A stretch of DNA of 64,000 nt. Source: an uncultured Sutterella sp. (lineage in GTDB: Bacteria; Pseudomonadota; Gammaproteobacteria; Burkholderiales; Burkholderiaceae_F). The position numbers were made by a program, and so were the translations under genes. Numbering within the stretch: position 1 is the stretch's first letter; each line of letters starts with the position of its first letter. The stretch spans positions 1 through 64,000 of the forward strand of contig CAAEPH010000018.1 of the NCBI GenBank assembly GCA_900757865.1. Reading direction: 5' to 3'. Shown piece by piece: positions 46,528 through 55,272 of the stretch. Under the pieces are notes generated by a model, which saw only the letters and a list, made by a program, of their open reading frames with translations, ran no database searches and had not been told where the DNA came from.

Positions 46528-47805
46528 ATGGCTTATGAAATTCTAGAAGAAATAGATCCGATGAACACCGTGATTAAGGTCATTGGTGTCGGCGGTGGTG
46601 GCGGTAATGCCGTTGAGCACATGATCGCTTTAGGCGCTAAGGGCATTGAATTTATTGCTGCCAATACGGACCATCAGGCGCTGCAACGCTCACATGCGCA
46701 CGTCAATATCCAATTGGGTTCCACAGGGCTCGGTGCGGGTGCTAAGCCTGAGGTGGGCGCCGCTGCAGCTCTCGAGAAGCGTGATCAGATCGCAGAAGCG
46801 ATTCGCGATGCCAACTTGCTTTTTATTACAGCAGGTATGGGAGGCGGTACCGGGACGGGTGCTGCACCGGTGATCGCTGAAATTGCGAAAGAATTGGGTA
46901 TCTTGACAGTGGCTGTCGTGACCAAACCCTTCAGTTTTGAAGGTGGGCGTCGCATGCGTGTGGCAGAAAAAGGGATCGAAAATTTGAAGGCCAACGTCGA
47001 TTCCATGATCGTGATTTTGAACGAAAAATTGGAAAGCGAAGCGCCTAAAGATGCCACCATGAAGCAGTGCTTTGAGATGAGTAACGAAGTGCTCTACAAG
47101 GCCTGTGTTGGTATCGCTGAAATTATTCATACGCCAGGCAACATTAACGTTGACTTTGAAGATTTGAAGACGGTGATGGCTGAACGTGGAACGGCCATTA
47201 TTGGGTTGGCAACCGCGTCGGGTCCTGACCGTACACGTGTGGCAGCCGAAAAAGCCATTACCTCGCCGTTGCTCGAAGGGGCTAATTTGCAGGGTGCGCG
47301 TGGCTTGTTGGTGTATTTCACGGGTAGTGAATCCATTACGCTGGCAGAAATTCGCGAAGCCATGGCGGTGCTCAATACGTTTGTGCATCGTTCGGCAACG
47401 GTGATCTTTGGCTCGGCCATGGATGAGTCTATGGGCGATGAAGTCCGCGTGACGCTTGTGGCAACCGGACTGGATCACCCGATTGATCCTGCTGAAAATG
47501 GCCCGCGCTACAGCAACATTAATTTGGAACGTAGCCCCGTGAATGAAAACAAGAGCGAGGATGTGCCTGTTTTCAATATTCCAACGTATTTGGGCGGTGG
47601 AGTTCAGGCGATGCCAGTGGGGGGAGCAAAACCCCTAAGTGCGCCTGTTGAAGAAAAGGTCGAGGAACCCGCTTCTGCTGCGACGTCAGAGCCTGAAGCG
47701 CCCGCGGCCGAACCAGCGGTGGATACGCCTGAAGAAAAAGCTGAAGAAAAGAGCACTGAAGAGTCGGTGCCGACTTTCACGATTCCATCGTATTTACGTC
47801 AGTAA
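46528..47805 (+). CDS. ftsZ: Cell division GTPase FtsZ
   Basis: FtsZ polymerises at mid-cell and organises the divisome. ATG 46528 with GAGG upstream gives 425 residues, about 30 longer than most betaproteobacterial FtsZ. The GTP signature GGGTGTGAAP (about residues 106-115) and the T7 loop NVDFEDLKTVM are intact. The C-terminal peptide that binds FtsA and ZapD occurs twice in related form: VPVFNIPTYL at residues 346-355 and VPTFTIPSYL at 414-423, separated by an Ala/Glu/Pro-rich linker of about 58 residues. Confidence 0.97.
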   Translation: MAYEILEEIDPMNTVIKVIGVGGGGGNAVEHMIALGAKGIEFIAANTDHQALQRSHAHVNIQLGSTGLGAGAKPEVGAAAALEKRDQIAEAIRDANLLFITAGMGGGTGTGAAPVIAEIAKELGILTVAVVTKPFSFEGGRRMRVAEKGIENLKANVDSMIVILNEKLESEAPKDATMKQCFEMSNEVLYKACVGIAEIIHTPGNINVDFEDLKTVMAERGTAIIGLATASGPDRTRVAAEKAITSPLLEGANLQGARGLLVYFTGSESITLAEIREAMAVLNTFVHRSATVIFGSAMDESMGDEVRVTLVATGLDHPIDPAENGPRYSNINLERSPVNENKSEDVPVFNIPTYLGGGVQAMPVGGAKPLSAPVEEKVEEPASAATSEPEAPAAEPAVDTPEEKAEEKSTEESVPTFTIPSYLRQ

Positions 47806-47826
47806 AGCACAGGAAAGTAACAGGCG

Positions 47827-48771
47827 ATGTTTAAACAACGAACCCTGCGTGAGACAGTACAGGCTACGGGGATTGGATTGCACAGTGGGCGTAAGGTACG
47901 GTTAACCATGCGCCCAGCCCCAATCGATACCGGGATTATCTACCGTCGAGTGGATTTGGATCCACCTGTGGATATTCCCGCCTATCCTTTGAATGTTAAC
48001 GACACCCGCATGGCGACGACGGTCAATGTGGGTAAGGTGCACATCTCCACGATTGAGCACTTGATGAGTGCCCTCAATGGCCTTGGTATCGACAATGCGT
48101 ATATCGAAGTTGATGCCTCGGAAATCCCGATCATGGATGGCTCGGGGGCGAGCTTTGTGTTTCTGATCCACCAAGCGGGCATTGTGGAGCAGGAAGCTCC
48201 CAAGCGCTTTGTACGGGTGCTCAAACCAGTAGAAGTGCACGATGGAGACAAATGGGCGAGATTAGAACCGTGGTCTGGTTTCAGACTGAGTTTCTCCATT
48301 GCTTTTGGGCATCCTGCGATTGATCAAACGGTACAGATGGCAGATGTGGATTTTTCTAAAACCACTTATGAGCAGTCGATTGCTCGCTCGCGTACATTTG
48401 GGTTTGTTCAAGATGTTGAAATGCTTCGACGCATTGGCTTAGCGCAAGGAGGAAGCCTCGGCAATGCTATTGTGATGGATGAGTTTAGGATTCTCAACCC
48501 CGAAGGGTTGCGTTCCGATGACGAGTTTGTCAAGCATAAGATCTTAGACGCTATGGGTGATTTGTACGTATTGGGTCATCCTCTTTTGGCGTTTTATCGT
48601 GCCCATAAGTCGGGCCATGGTCTCAATAATCAATTATTGAGGGCTTTGTTGGCTGACGAAACCGCTTGGGAGTGGGTTACGTTTGATCGAGCTGAAGATT
48701 GTCCTTTAGATTTTTGGCAACATTCACTCGATGGAGATCTGACTGCCCAAGATCGCATAGGATTGCCTTAA
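47827..48771 (+). CDS. lpxC: UDP-3-O-acyl-N-acetylglucosamine deacetylase
   Basis: LpxC carries out the committed step of lipid A synthesis. The 314-residue zinc enzyme has RETVQATGIGLHSG near the N-terminus, the zinc ligand motif STIEHLMSALNGLGIDN (His about 79), SEIPIMDGSGASFV, and KHKILDAMGDLYVLGHP plus HKSGHGLNNQLL near the C-terminus. It closes the dcw cluster and is followed by a strong terminator. Confidence 0.97.
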   Translation: MFKQRTLRETVQATGIGLHSGRKVRLTMRPAPIDTGIIYRRVDLDPPVDIPAYPLNVNDTRMATTVNVGKVHISTIEHLMSALNGLGIDNAYIEVDASEIPIMDGSGASFVFLIHQAGIVEQEAPKRFVRVLKPVEVHDGDKWARLEPWSGFRLSFSIAFGHPAIDQTVQMADVDFSKTTYEQSIARSRTFGFVQDVEMLRRIGLAQGGSLGNAIVMDEFRILNPEGLRSDDEFVKHKILDAMGDLYVLGHPLLAFYRAHKSGHGLNNQLLRALLADETAWEWVTFDRAEDCPLDFWQHSLDGDLTAQDRIGLP

Positions 48772-48814
48772 ATAGTGAGGCAGTCTTTCAAATAATCGAA
48801 ACCTTTTCTCGAGT

Positions 48815-48849
48815 CCCCACCAGGAATGCTCTCTTGGTGGGGCTTTTTT
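48815..48849. terminator. Terminator between convergent lpxC and the DciA-like gene
   Basis: Perfect stem ccccacca / tggtgggg with 12-base loop, followed by cttttttc on the + strand. Confidence 0.93.
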
Positions 48850-50031
48850 CTAGACAAGATCGTCAGCGTAGAGTTCTTGAGCGAGGGTTTTCGCTTTAGA
48901 TGGATCGCTCGCTAGAGTAAGTAGAGCCTTCTCCAATTGTTGATGGCGTTTCTGGAGACGTTGCTGCTCTTTCACCGCAAGATGAGGCTCGAGTAAGGTG
49001 TCGATGATGGCTTGCTTCTCGCTTTCGATGTCCTGGCGCAGTTGATCGATAAAAAGCTTCCCTTCCGGAGTAATGGCCTGAGTTAAGTGTTTCAGTGATC
49101 GACGCAAAGCCAAATCGTGAGTTCGCTGAGCAAGTTTATCGATGGCAATAGCGCCGATAATGCTTGGTCTGGGGGTGGGCAACGTATGAGGGGGTAGATT
49201 TTCTGTCAAGATGGTTGCCGTTTGCTCTGAGACCAAAAATTGTGCGGCTTCGTCAGGAGAGTGTTGGAGAAGCTCAGAGGCTTTTTGCAGTTCCTGCAAT
49301 CGTTGGTAATTCGCTTGAAGTTGGCGTTGATTCGTGGCAATTTGGGCTTCTAATTGACAACGAGAGGCTATGAGTCGAGGCAAAATGGCTTTAAGGTGTG
49401 GGTAGCGTTCAAGATCTTCTTGCTGAGGGAGATCTTGCTTTTCAAGTCGTAGCGACAAATCGGCTAGAGTACTTTCAAGCTCAAGGTTGTGTTGCACAAG
49501 ATTGACCGATTCCTCTCCAATACGTTGCTCTAAGGCTTGAGCTCTCTGTTCAGGGCTCGGCGAGATAGCTTGGCTTAAGCGAGCTAACGAGTCACGCAAT
49601 TCTTCGTCTTGAATCGTTGATAGCGTATTGGTGAGAATTTGGGCTCCTAATACCGATTTTTCCCTCTCCAAGGGTGGTGGAGTGGGTAAATCGGGTAGGT
49701 CACTCTGGTGGGGAAGGAGGCGAACCCGAATCTGATTGACATTGAGTCCTGCTGCATTGAGTCGGATGAGGAGCCGTCGCTGTAGTTGACGGATGCGATT
49801 TTCTTGACTTACTTCAGAGACGAGCAGTACAAGGGTGTCGTGATCGAGTCGGGATCGACCTGGATCAGAAAAATCAACAGCAACGTGATATTGAGCTAAG
49901 AGTGGCGCGATGGCTTGGGCAATTTTTTGCGATAAGCCTAACTGCTCCATGAGGGTAGGAAGTTCCTCTTTTTTGAGGCGTTCAACCAAGCCTAAAGGTG
50001 CCGGGTGACGACGAGAAAAAGGTGTTTCCAT
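48850..50031 (-). CDS. DciA-like protein (DUF721) with long coiled-coil tail
   Basis: DciA proteins load the replicative helicase DnaB in bacteria without DnaC or DnaI. Residues about 10-110 fit DUF721: an N-terminal helical stretch, LDHDTLVLLVSEVSQENRIR and RQLQRRLLIRLNAAG, then NVNQIRVRLLPH. The position opposite secA after lpxC is where betaproteobacteria keep this gene. Most DciA proteins are about 150-180 residues; here about 280 further residues follow, rich in Leu, Glu, Gln and Arg with clear heptad-like stretches (about 130-280 and 300-390). The family call is an inference from pattern and context; the tail has no recognised function. Confidence 0.65.
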   Translation of the reverse strand: METPFSRRHPAPLGLVERLKKEELPTLMEQLGLSQKIAQAIAPLLAQYHVAVDFSDPGRSRLDHDTLVLLVSEVSQENRIRQLQRRLLIRLNAAGLNVNQIRVRLLPHQSDLPDLPTPPPLEREKSVLGAQILTNTLSTIQDEELRDSLARLSQAISPSPEQRAQALEQRIGEESVNLVQHNLELESTLADLSLRLEKQDLPQQEDLERYPHLKAILPRLIASRCQLEAQIATNQRQLQANYQRLQELQKASELLQHSPDEAAQFLVSEQTATILTENLPPHTLPTPRPSIIGAIAIDKLAQRTHDLALRRSLKHLTQAITPEGKLFIDQLRQDIESEKQAIIDTLLEPHLAVKEQQRLQKRHQQLEKALLTLASDPSKAKTLAQELYADDLV

Positions 50032-50355
50032 AACGAAGCCTCACAAAAAACAATCCAAGGGGATCTCTTGGGATCTCACAAACACGATATGCTTTAAAAC
50101 AAAGGGTCACGCATTGTGTACGGTTGAAAACCGTCACAGAACCCTGACCGCAACAGTCGTATCTGTGAGATAATTCTACAGTTATTCAGTAGGGGCAAGG
50201 CAGGCTGCCGAACGAGTGAGCCACCTCAGTGTTGATGAGTACGGCGCAGGTAGATTTACCCAGACAAGCCGAGTCTTATCGCCGGGGCAAAGGAGTCGAT
50301 TAAAGATTCCCTTTGCGTCAGCTGTCTTTGCCATATTAGCCAGAAAGAAAACAGC
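50032..50355. other. secA leader and dciA-secA divergent region, with hairpins
   Basis: A 324-base non-coding stretch. It contains the tandem octamer gggatctc (twice near 50060-50078), a hairpin acggtt-gaa-aaccgt near 50120-50134, a GATAAT at 50169-50174 usable as a -10 box, and a stem gcaaagg / cctttgc (50287-50293 and 50310-50316) about 40 bases before the secA start. No open frame is convincing. Confidence 0.45.
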
Positions 50356-53097
50356 ATGTTTGACGAAATTCTTACCAAAATTTTCGGTAGTCGGAACGAC
50401 CGACTGATTAAACAGTACCGCCGTCAATGTGAGGCCATTGATAAGCTTGAGCCCGCTATGCAGGCATTGAGCGACGAACAACTCAAAGCGAAAACGGAAG
50501 AATTTCGCCAGCGCGTCGCTGCTGGTGAAAGTACGGATGATTTATTGCCTGAAGCTTTCGCTGTGGTTCGTGAGGCAGCGGTTCGCGTCATGGGCATGCG
50601 ACATTTCCCCGTGCAGATGATCGGTGGGATGGTTCTCAACGATGGCAAGATTGCCGAAATGCGTACGGGTGAAGGTAAGACGTTAACGGCAACGTTGGCA
50701 GTCTATTTGAACGCGTTAGCAGGTAAGGGCTGCCATGTGGTGACCGTGAATGACTATCTGGCAAGTCGTGACGCGGATTGGATGGGACGCTTGTATAACT
50801 GGTTAGGTATGAGCGTCGGGAAGATTCTCTCTGGACAGTCTCAAGAAGAGAAACGTGCAGCTTATGCGGCCGATATTACCTACGGGACCAATAACGAATT
50901 TGGGTTTGATTACCTGCGTGACAACATGGTGCAGAGCGTGGCGGATCGTGTTCAGCGCCCACTTTACTACGCGATTGTTGACGAAGTGGACTCGATTCTG
51001 ATCGACGAAGCCCGTACGCCGTTAATTATTTCGGGTGCTGCCGATGACAACACCGATTTGTATCGTGTGATCAATGACATTCCTCCCATGCTCACCCGCC
51101 AAGCCGATGAAAAAGGCGAAGGTGACTATTGGGTGGATGAGAAGGCTCACCAGGTGTATTTGAGTGAGCAAGGCCATGAGCATCTTGAAAAGATTTTGAC
51201 CGAACGTGGATTGATCCGCGAGGGTGACACCCTTTATTCGCCTGCCAATATTATTTTGATGCACCATTTAAATGCCTCATTGCGGGCTCACACGCTCTTT
51301 AAGCGTGACCAGCACTATGTCGTGCAAAATGGTGAAATCGTGATTGTGGACGAGTTCACGGGGCGTTTGATGCCGGGACGTCGTTGGAGCGAAGGTTTGC
51401 ACCAAGCGGTAGAAGCCAAAGAAGGGGTTGAAATTCAGAAAGAAAACCAAACCTTAGCTTCGATTACTTTCCAAAATTACTTCCGTATGTATGAAAAATT
51501 GGCGGGTATGACCGGTACCGCGGATACGGAAGCGTACGAGTTTCAAGATATTTACGGCTTGGAGACGGTGGTGGTGCCCACGAATCGTAAGATGATTCGT
51601 GTCGATGAGCAAGATAAGGTTTTCCGAACCGTCGCTGAAAAATACCGCGCCATTATTGACGATGTGAAAGCCTGTCATGCGCGCCAACAGCCCGTTTTGT
51701 TAGGGACCACCTCAATTGAAAACTCTGAGCTCTTGTCGGCGATGTTGACCAAAGAGGGCATTGAACACAATGTCTTGAATGCTAAGCAGCATGAGAAGGA
51801 AGCTCAGATTGTGGCTGAGGCTGGACGTCCTGGCATGGTGACGATTGCCACGAACATGGCAGGGCGTGGTACGGACATCGTGTTGGGGGGTGATCTTGGA
51901 AAGCACCTCGCGAAGATTAAGGCCGACGAATCCCTCTCTGAGCAAGAGAAGGACGCTCAGTGTGAGAAAGCTCGTGCCGATTGGCAAGTGATGCACGAGC
52001 AGGTGTTGCAGGCTGGTGGACTGCGTATCATTGGTTCAGAGCGTCATGAGTCTCGTCGTATTGACAACCAGTTGCGTGGTCGTGCTGGGCGTCAGGGAGA
52101 CCCGGGTAGTTCCTGCTTCTACCTATCCATGGAAGATCAGCTGTTGCGTATTTTCGGTGGTGAACGCATGCGTGCTATTGCCGATAAGCTGAAGCTCGAA
52201 GAAGGTGTAGCAATCGAATCCAAGATGCTCACTCGCATGATCGAATCCGCACAACGAAAGGTTGAAGGTCGCAACTACGACATTCGTAAGCAGTTGCTGG
52301 AGTTTGACGATGTGCAAAACGATCAGCGTCATGAAATCTATGGCTTGCGTAACGAAATTCTTGAAAGTGAGGATGTCTCTGAGTTAGTGAAAAACCTCCG
52401 AGAGGGATTCTTCACGGACATGTTCCGTAGTTTTGTGCCAGCGGAAACTGTTGAAGAGCAGTGGGATTTAACGGCTCTTAGAACGAAACTGCAAGGCGAG
52501 TTTGGCATCGATTTGGACTTCCAAAAGATGCTCGACGAAGACGACAGCCTAACTGATGACGATTTGCTTGATGCTCTGATTAAGCAGGTGAACGATATTT
52601 ATGCAGCCAAAGAACAATTGGTGGGGCATGAAGCTTTCAATAATCTTGCACGTGCAGTACTCATTGGGATGCTTGATCAGTTGTGGCGCCAGCATATTTC
52701 GTCATTGGATGCCCTGCGTCAGGGGATTTATCTGCGTGGGTACGCTCAAAAGCAGCCTAAGCAAGAATACAAACGCGAAGCCTTCGACATGTTCGAAGCG
52801 CTGCTCGATCACATTCGCGAGCAGGTGGTCTCTTACCTGATGCGTTTGGAGATTCGCTTTACGGAAGAAACGCCACAGCAAGCAGCTCAGGAACAGACTC
52901 AACGCTTGGAAGCCCAAGAGCGTGACACACTCCAAGAGGCACGTCCTAGTCAGAGCACGCTTGATGTGTTAGAAGCGCAAAGTGAAGGGGATGAAAAAGC
53001 GATTGACCCTGAACTTTTCAAGCGTTGCGGGCGTAATGATCCCTGTCCTTGCGGATCGGGCCTTCGCTTTAAAGAATGTCATGGAAAACTCCAGTAA
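50356..53097 (+). CDS. secA: Protein translocase ATPase SecA
   Basis: SecA drives preproteins through SecYEG. The 913-residue product has Walker A in MRTGEGKTLTATL (about residues 102-114), the DEAD-like DEVDSILIDEA, the second nucleotide fold with TNMAGRGTDIVLGGD and IGSERHESRRIDNQLRGRAG, and a C-terminal zinc motif (DPCPCGSGLRFKECHG) for SecB and phospholipid binding. The intervening linker is Gln/Glu rich. The 5' leader has a hairpin but no SecM-like gene. Confidence 0.98.
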   Translation: MFDEILTKIFGSRNDRLIKQYRRQCEAIDKLEPAMQALSDEQLKAKTEEFRQRVAAGESTDDLLPEAFAVVREAAVRVMGMRHFPVQMIGGMVLNDGKIAEMRTGEGKTLTATLAVYLNALAGKGCHVVTVNDYLASRDADWMGRLYNWLGMSVGKILSGQSQEEKRAAYAADITYGTNNEFGFDYLRDNMVQSVADRVQRPLYYAIVDEVDSILIDEARTPLIISGAADDNTDLYRVINDIPPMLTRQADEKGEGDYWVDEKAHQVYLSEQGHEHLEKILTERGLIREGDTLYSPANIILMHHLNASLRAHTLFKRDQHYVVQNGEIVIVDEFTGRLMPGRRWSEGLHQAVEAKEGVEIQKENQTLASITFQNYFRMYEKLAGMTGTADTEAYEFQDIYGLETVVVPTNRKMIRVDEQDKVFRTVAEKYRAIIDDVKACHARQQPVLLGTTSIENSELLSAMLTKEGIEHNVLNAKQHEKEAQIVAEAGRPGMVTIATNMAGRGTDIVLGGDLGKHLAKIKADESLSEQEKDAQCEKARADWQVMHEQVLQAGGLRIIGSERHESRRIDNQLRGRAGRQGDPGSSCFYLSMEDQLLRIFGGERMRAIADKLKLEEGVAIESKMLTRMIESAQRKVEGRNYDIRKQLLEFDDVQNDQRHEIYGLRNEILESEDVSELVKNLREGFFTDMFRSFVPAETVEEQWDLTALRTKLQGEFGIDLDFQKMLDEDDSLTDDDLLDALIKQVNDIYAAKEQLVGHEAFNNLARAVLIGMLDQLWRQHISSLDALRQGIYLRGYAQKQPKQEYKREAFDMFEALLDHIREQVVSYLMRLEIRFTEETPQQAAQEQTQRLEAQERDTLQEARPSQSTLDVLEAQSEGDEKAIDPELFKRCGRNDPCPCGSGLRFKECHGKLQ

Positions 53098-53124
53098 AAC
53101 GGATTCTCTTTGACCTAGATGATC

Positions 53125-53160
53125 AAACGCCGGTGTAGGTACGTCTCGCCGGCGTTTTCT
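53125..53160 (+). terminator. Terminator after secA
   Basis: Arms aaacgccgg and ccggcgttt with a 15-base loop and following T-rich bases. Confidence 0.8.
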
Positions 53161-53293
53161 TTGGGTAATTAGCGCGAACAAACCCGCTAAATTGGATAGC
53201 CAGTCCCGTTCTCTGAGATAGAATGACAAAGAAAGGCGGAGAGTTTTTGGACTCCAAGCCTAAAGACACCTTTTTCTCGTGGGAGCCATTCTT

Positions 53294-53974
53294 GTGAGTG
53301 AACAAAAAATTGTCGATGTCGCTGTAGGCATTTTGATTCGTGAAGATGGACGAGTGTTATTAGGATCTCGCCCAGAAGGCAAACCGTATGCAGGGTATTG
53401 GGAGTTCCCTGGTGGAAAGTTGGAGGCTGGTGAAAGCGTCCACGAAGCTTTGGTTCGTGAACTCAAAGAAGAGCTCGATATTGCGGTGGCAGATTCTTTC
53501 CCATGGTTTGTGATGGAGCACCGTTACGAACATGCACATGTGCGTTTGCATTTCCGCCGCAGTCATGACTTCGTTGGCTCTGGTAAGGCCAAGGAAGGTC
53601 AGCAGTTTGGCTTCTATTTCCCGACCGAACGTTTGCCAGGGCTAATTTTGCCGGTGGATGAGTCCATTTTAAACAGAGTGGACCTACCCGAAGTGTGGGA
53701 AGACGATATCGACAATCTCACATTGTCGCGTCATGCTCTGCACGCTCAGGTGGTGCGCGATCGCAGTAAACGCTATGTAGGGGCTCGAGCCGAGACGACT
53801 AATGATGTTCTCAAGGCGGTGGCCATGGGCTACGACTATGTGATTGTCAAGCCTGAACATTTTGAGTTGACCCTGGTTAATGGTGAGCCTCGCTTACCCG
53901 TGTATGTCGAAGGGGTCCCCGCAGCCGATTTACGTCAGTGGCAAGATCGGGGAGCTCATGGCGTAAAGCCCTAA
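53294..53974 (+). CDS. Nudix hydrolase (MutT-like) with a reduced TenI/ThiE-like C-terminal domain
   Basis: MutT-type enzymes remove oxidised nucleotides such as 8-oxo-dGTP. GTG 53294 with GGGAG upstream gives 226 residues; the frame also allows 53279. The Nudix box starts at GGKLEAGESVHEALVREL and continues KEELDI (about residues 40-64). In many betaproteobacteria MutT here is fused to a thiamine-phosphate-synthase-like barrel of about 170 residues. This protein keeps only about 85 residues of it (from LSRHALHAQVV to the final GAHGVKP), so a full barrel cannot form. It lies between secA and yacG in the usual order. Confidence 0.85.
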   Translation: MSEQKIVDVAVGILIREDGRVLLGSRPEGKPYAGYWEFPGGKLEAGESVHEALVRELKEELDIAVADSFPWFVMEHRYEHAHVRLHFRRSHDFVGSGKAKEGQQFGFYFPTERLPGLILPVDESILNRVDLPEVWEDDIDNLTLSRHALHAQVVRDRSKRYVGARAETTNDVLKAVAMGYDYVIVKPEHFELTLVNGEPRLPVYVEGVPAADLRQWQDRGAHGVKP

Positions 53975-54000
53975 CCGTTTCTTTCGAACCATCTTTGGGA

Positions 54001-54034
54001 AAAAGTCCTGAATTTTGCGATTCAGGACTTTTTT
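54001..54034. terminator. Terminator between convergent Nudix gene and yacG
   Basis: 12-bp perfect stem aaaagtcctgaa / ttcaggactttt with an 8-base loop and T-runs on both strands. Confidence 0.95.
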
Positions 54035-54078
54035 AATAAAAGCGTTTAAAGTTGACTTCTGAAGACTGGCCACAGGCA

Positions 54079-54309
54079 TCAGTCTTGGTTTTGGCGTAAT
54101 TTGGCAGCGATGGCCTCTTGTGTGAGTCGATCCAGTTCTTCAGGAGACAATCTAGCGGCAGAGCCTGGTTCCCCTGGGATCACATAGCTGTCCGAGGCCC
54201 ATTCCCCTAAGTCGATGAGTTTGCAACGCTCAGAACAAAAGGGACGCCAAGGATTATCCTGGCGGTATTCGATTTCTTTACCACAGGTAGGGCATTTCAC
54301 TTTTAGCAT
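54079..54309 (-). CDS. yacG: DNA gyrase inhibitor YacG
   Basis: YacG is a small zinc-ribbon protein that binds GyrB and blocks gyrase DNA binding. ATG 54309 gives 76 residues, starting MLKVKCPTCGKEIEY; the open frame runs to 54411 but the extra part overlaps zapD and is not conserved. Zinc ligands CPTC and CSERCK are intact, followed by WASDSYVIPG. It lies 25 bases after zapD in the zapD-yacG pair. Confidence 0.95.
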   Translation of the reverse strand: MLKVKCPTCGKEIEYRQDNPWRPFCSERCKLIDLGEWASDSYVIPGEPGSAARLSPEELDRLTQEAIAAKLRQNQD

Positions 54310-54334
54310 GGTTATTTCAGCAATAGCAACAGTA

Positions 54335-55099
54335 TTAGAGTGTGCAAATTCCCATTTTAAAGGGAATATTCTCGCCTCGGATGCGGTGTAATTTGTGGTC
54401 AGCGTCCGCACGATTAAAGCTAATCCACATCATGTATTTATTAGCACTCACCTCGGGAATCACATTGTCCTGAGAATGCACCCAGATCTGCGCTAACGAG
54501 GGCAGGGGCTGATTCATCATGGAGAGCTGGAACACGCCGTCGTTGGCTTTGTAGGACTTGACTTCGGTGTTTTGGCGTAAAAATTGCAACAACAATTGAG
54601 AAGCTTCACGGATGGGATCGAGGGGAGCAACATAGCTCTCTAGCTCCTTCTGTCGCAGTGAAATCTCTAAATTTAGCCAGTGATGAAGCTGAGGAAGGTC
54701 AAATTCGCAAGCTCCTCCAGCTATCGTTTGGCGGGTGCGGATGATCTGTAACCACTGGTTTTCTCGTACGCTCTGTGCTGTTCTCCCCACGGTATCAGCG
54801 ACAGCTGTCAGCGCTTTATTCACTCGATCCAGGGTGAGACTGTCGCTTTCGGTGGCTTTTTTGAGCGTCCTGAGTCTCTGACGTTGGTGATCAAGCCCCT
54901 GCAAGAGCTCGTTGCGTAAATCGGCTCGAGCTGTGGCGTCGAGAAGCTCAAAAAGCGCAGAAATGGCCGTTTGATGAGCGATAGGATCCGTTTGCTGGCA
55001 GAACCAGTCATAACGCTTGAACAGAGACTCTATGCGCAAGTAGGTACGAATTTTCTCGTTGCAAGGAAATTCATAGAGAAGGAGTTCGGTCTCGGACAT
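54335..55099 (-). CDS. zapD: Cell division protein ZapD
   Basis: ZapD bundles FtsZ filaments by binding the FtsZ C-terminal peptide. The 254-residue product begins MSETELLLYEFPCNEKIRTYL, the family start, with RIESLFKRYDWF and the beta-rich end (YMMWISFNRAD). This is relevant here because FtsZ in this window has two copies of the peptide. The gene is followed by yacG; coaE is 173 bases upstream. Confidence 0.94.
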   Translation of the reverse strand: MSETELLLYEFPCNEKIRTYLRIESLFKRYDWFCQQTDPIAHQTAISALFELLDATARADLRNELLQGLDHQRQRLRTLKKATESDSLTLDRVNKALTAVADTVGRTAQSVRENQWLQIIRTRQTIAGGACEFDLPQLHHWLNLEISLRQKELESYVAPLDPIREASQLLLQFLRQNTEVKSYKANDGVFQLSMMNQPLPSLAQIWVHSQDNVIPEVSANKYMMWISFNRADADHKLHRIRGENIPFKMGICTL

Positions 55100-55272
55100 G
55101 TTGGCAACTACTTATAAGAGTCTAGGATCGTATTAAGAGTGAAGGTGGCTTCACCTACCGTAGGTTGTTAGCGAGATTGAGGAAGATCGGTCGAAAGAAG
55201 GAGACCAACCTGACTCTGCTTACCATCATACTACGCTCTTATTTTAGTTGACAGTTATGAAAGGGAAAAGTC

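Noticed and set aside
46690..47478. 262-codon open frame on the - strand inside ftsZ
   Set aside because: It lies fully opposite a strongly conserved gene, has His/Cys-rich low-information sequence and no ribosome site; it is a shadow of ftsZ codon usage.
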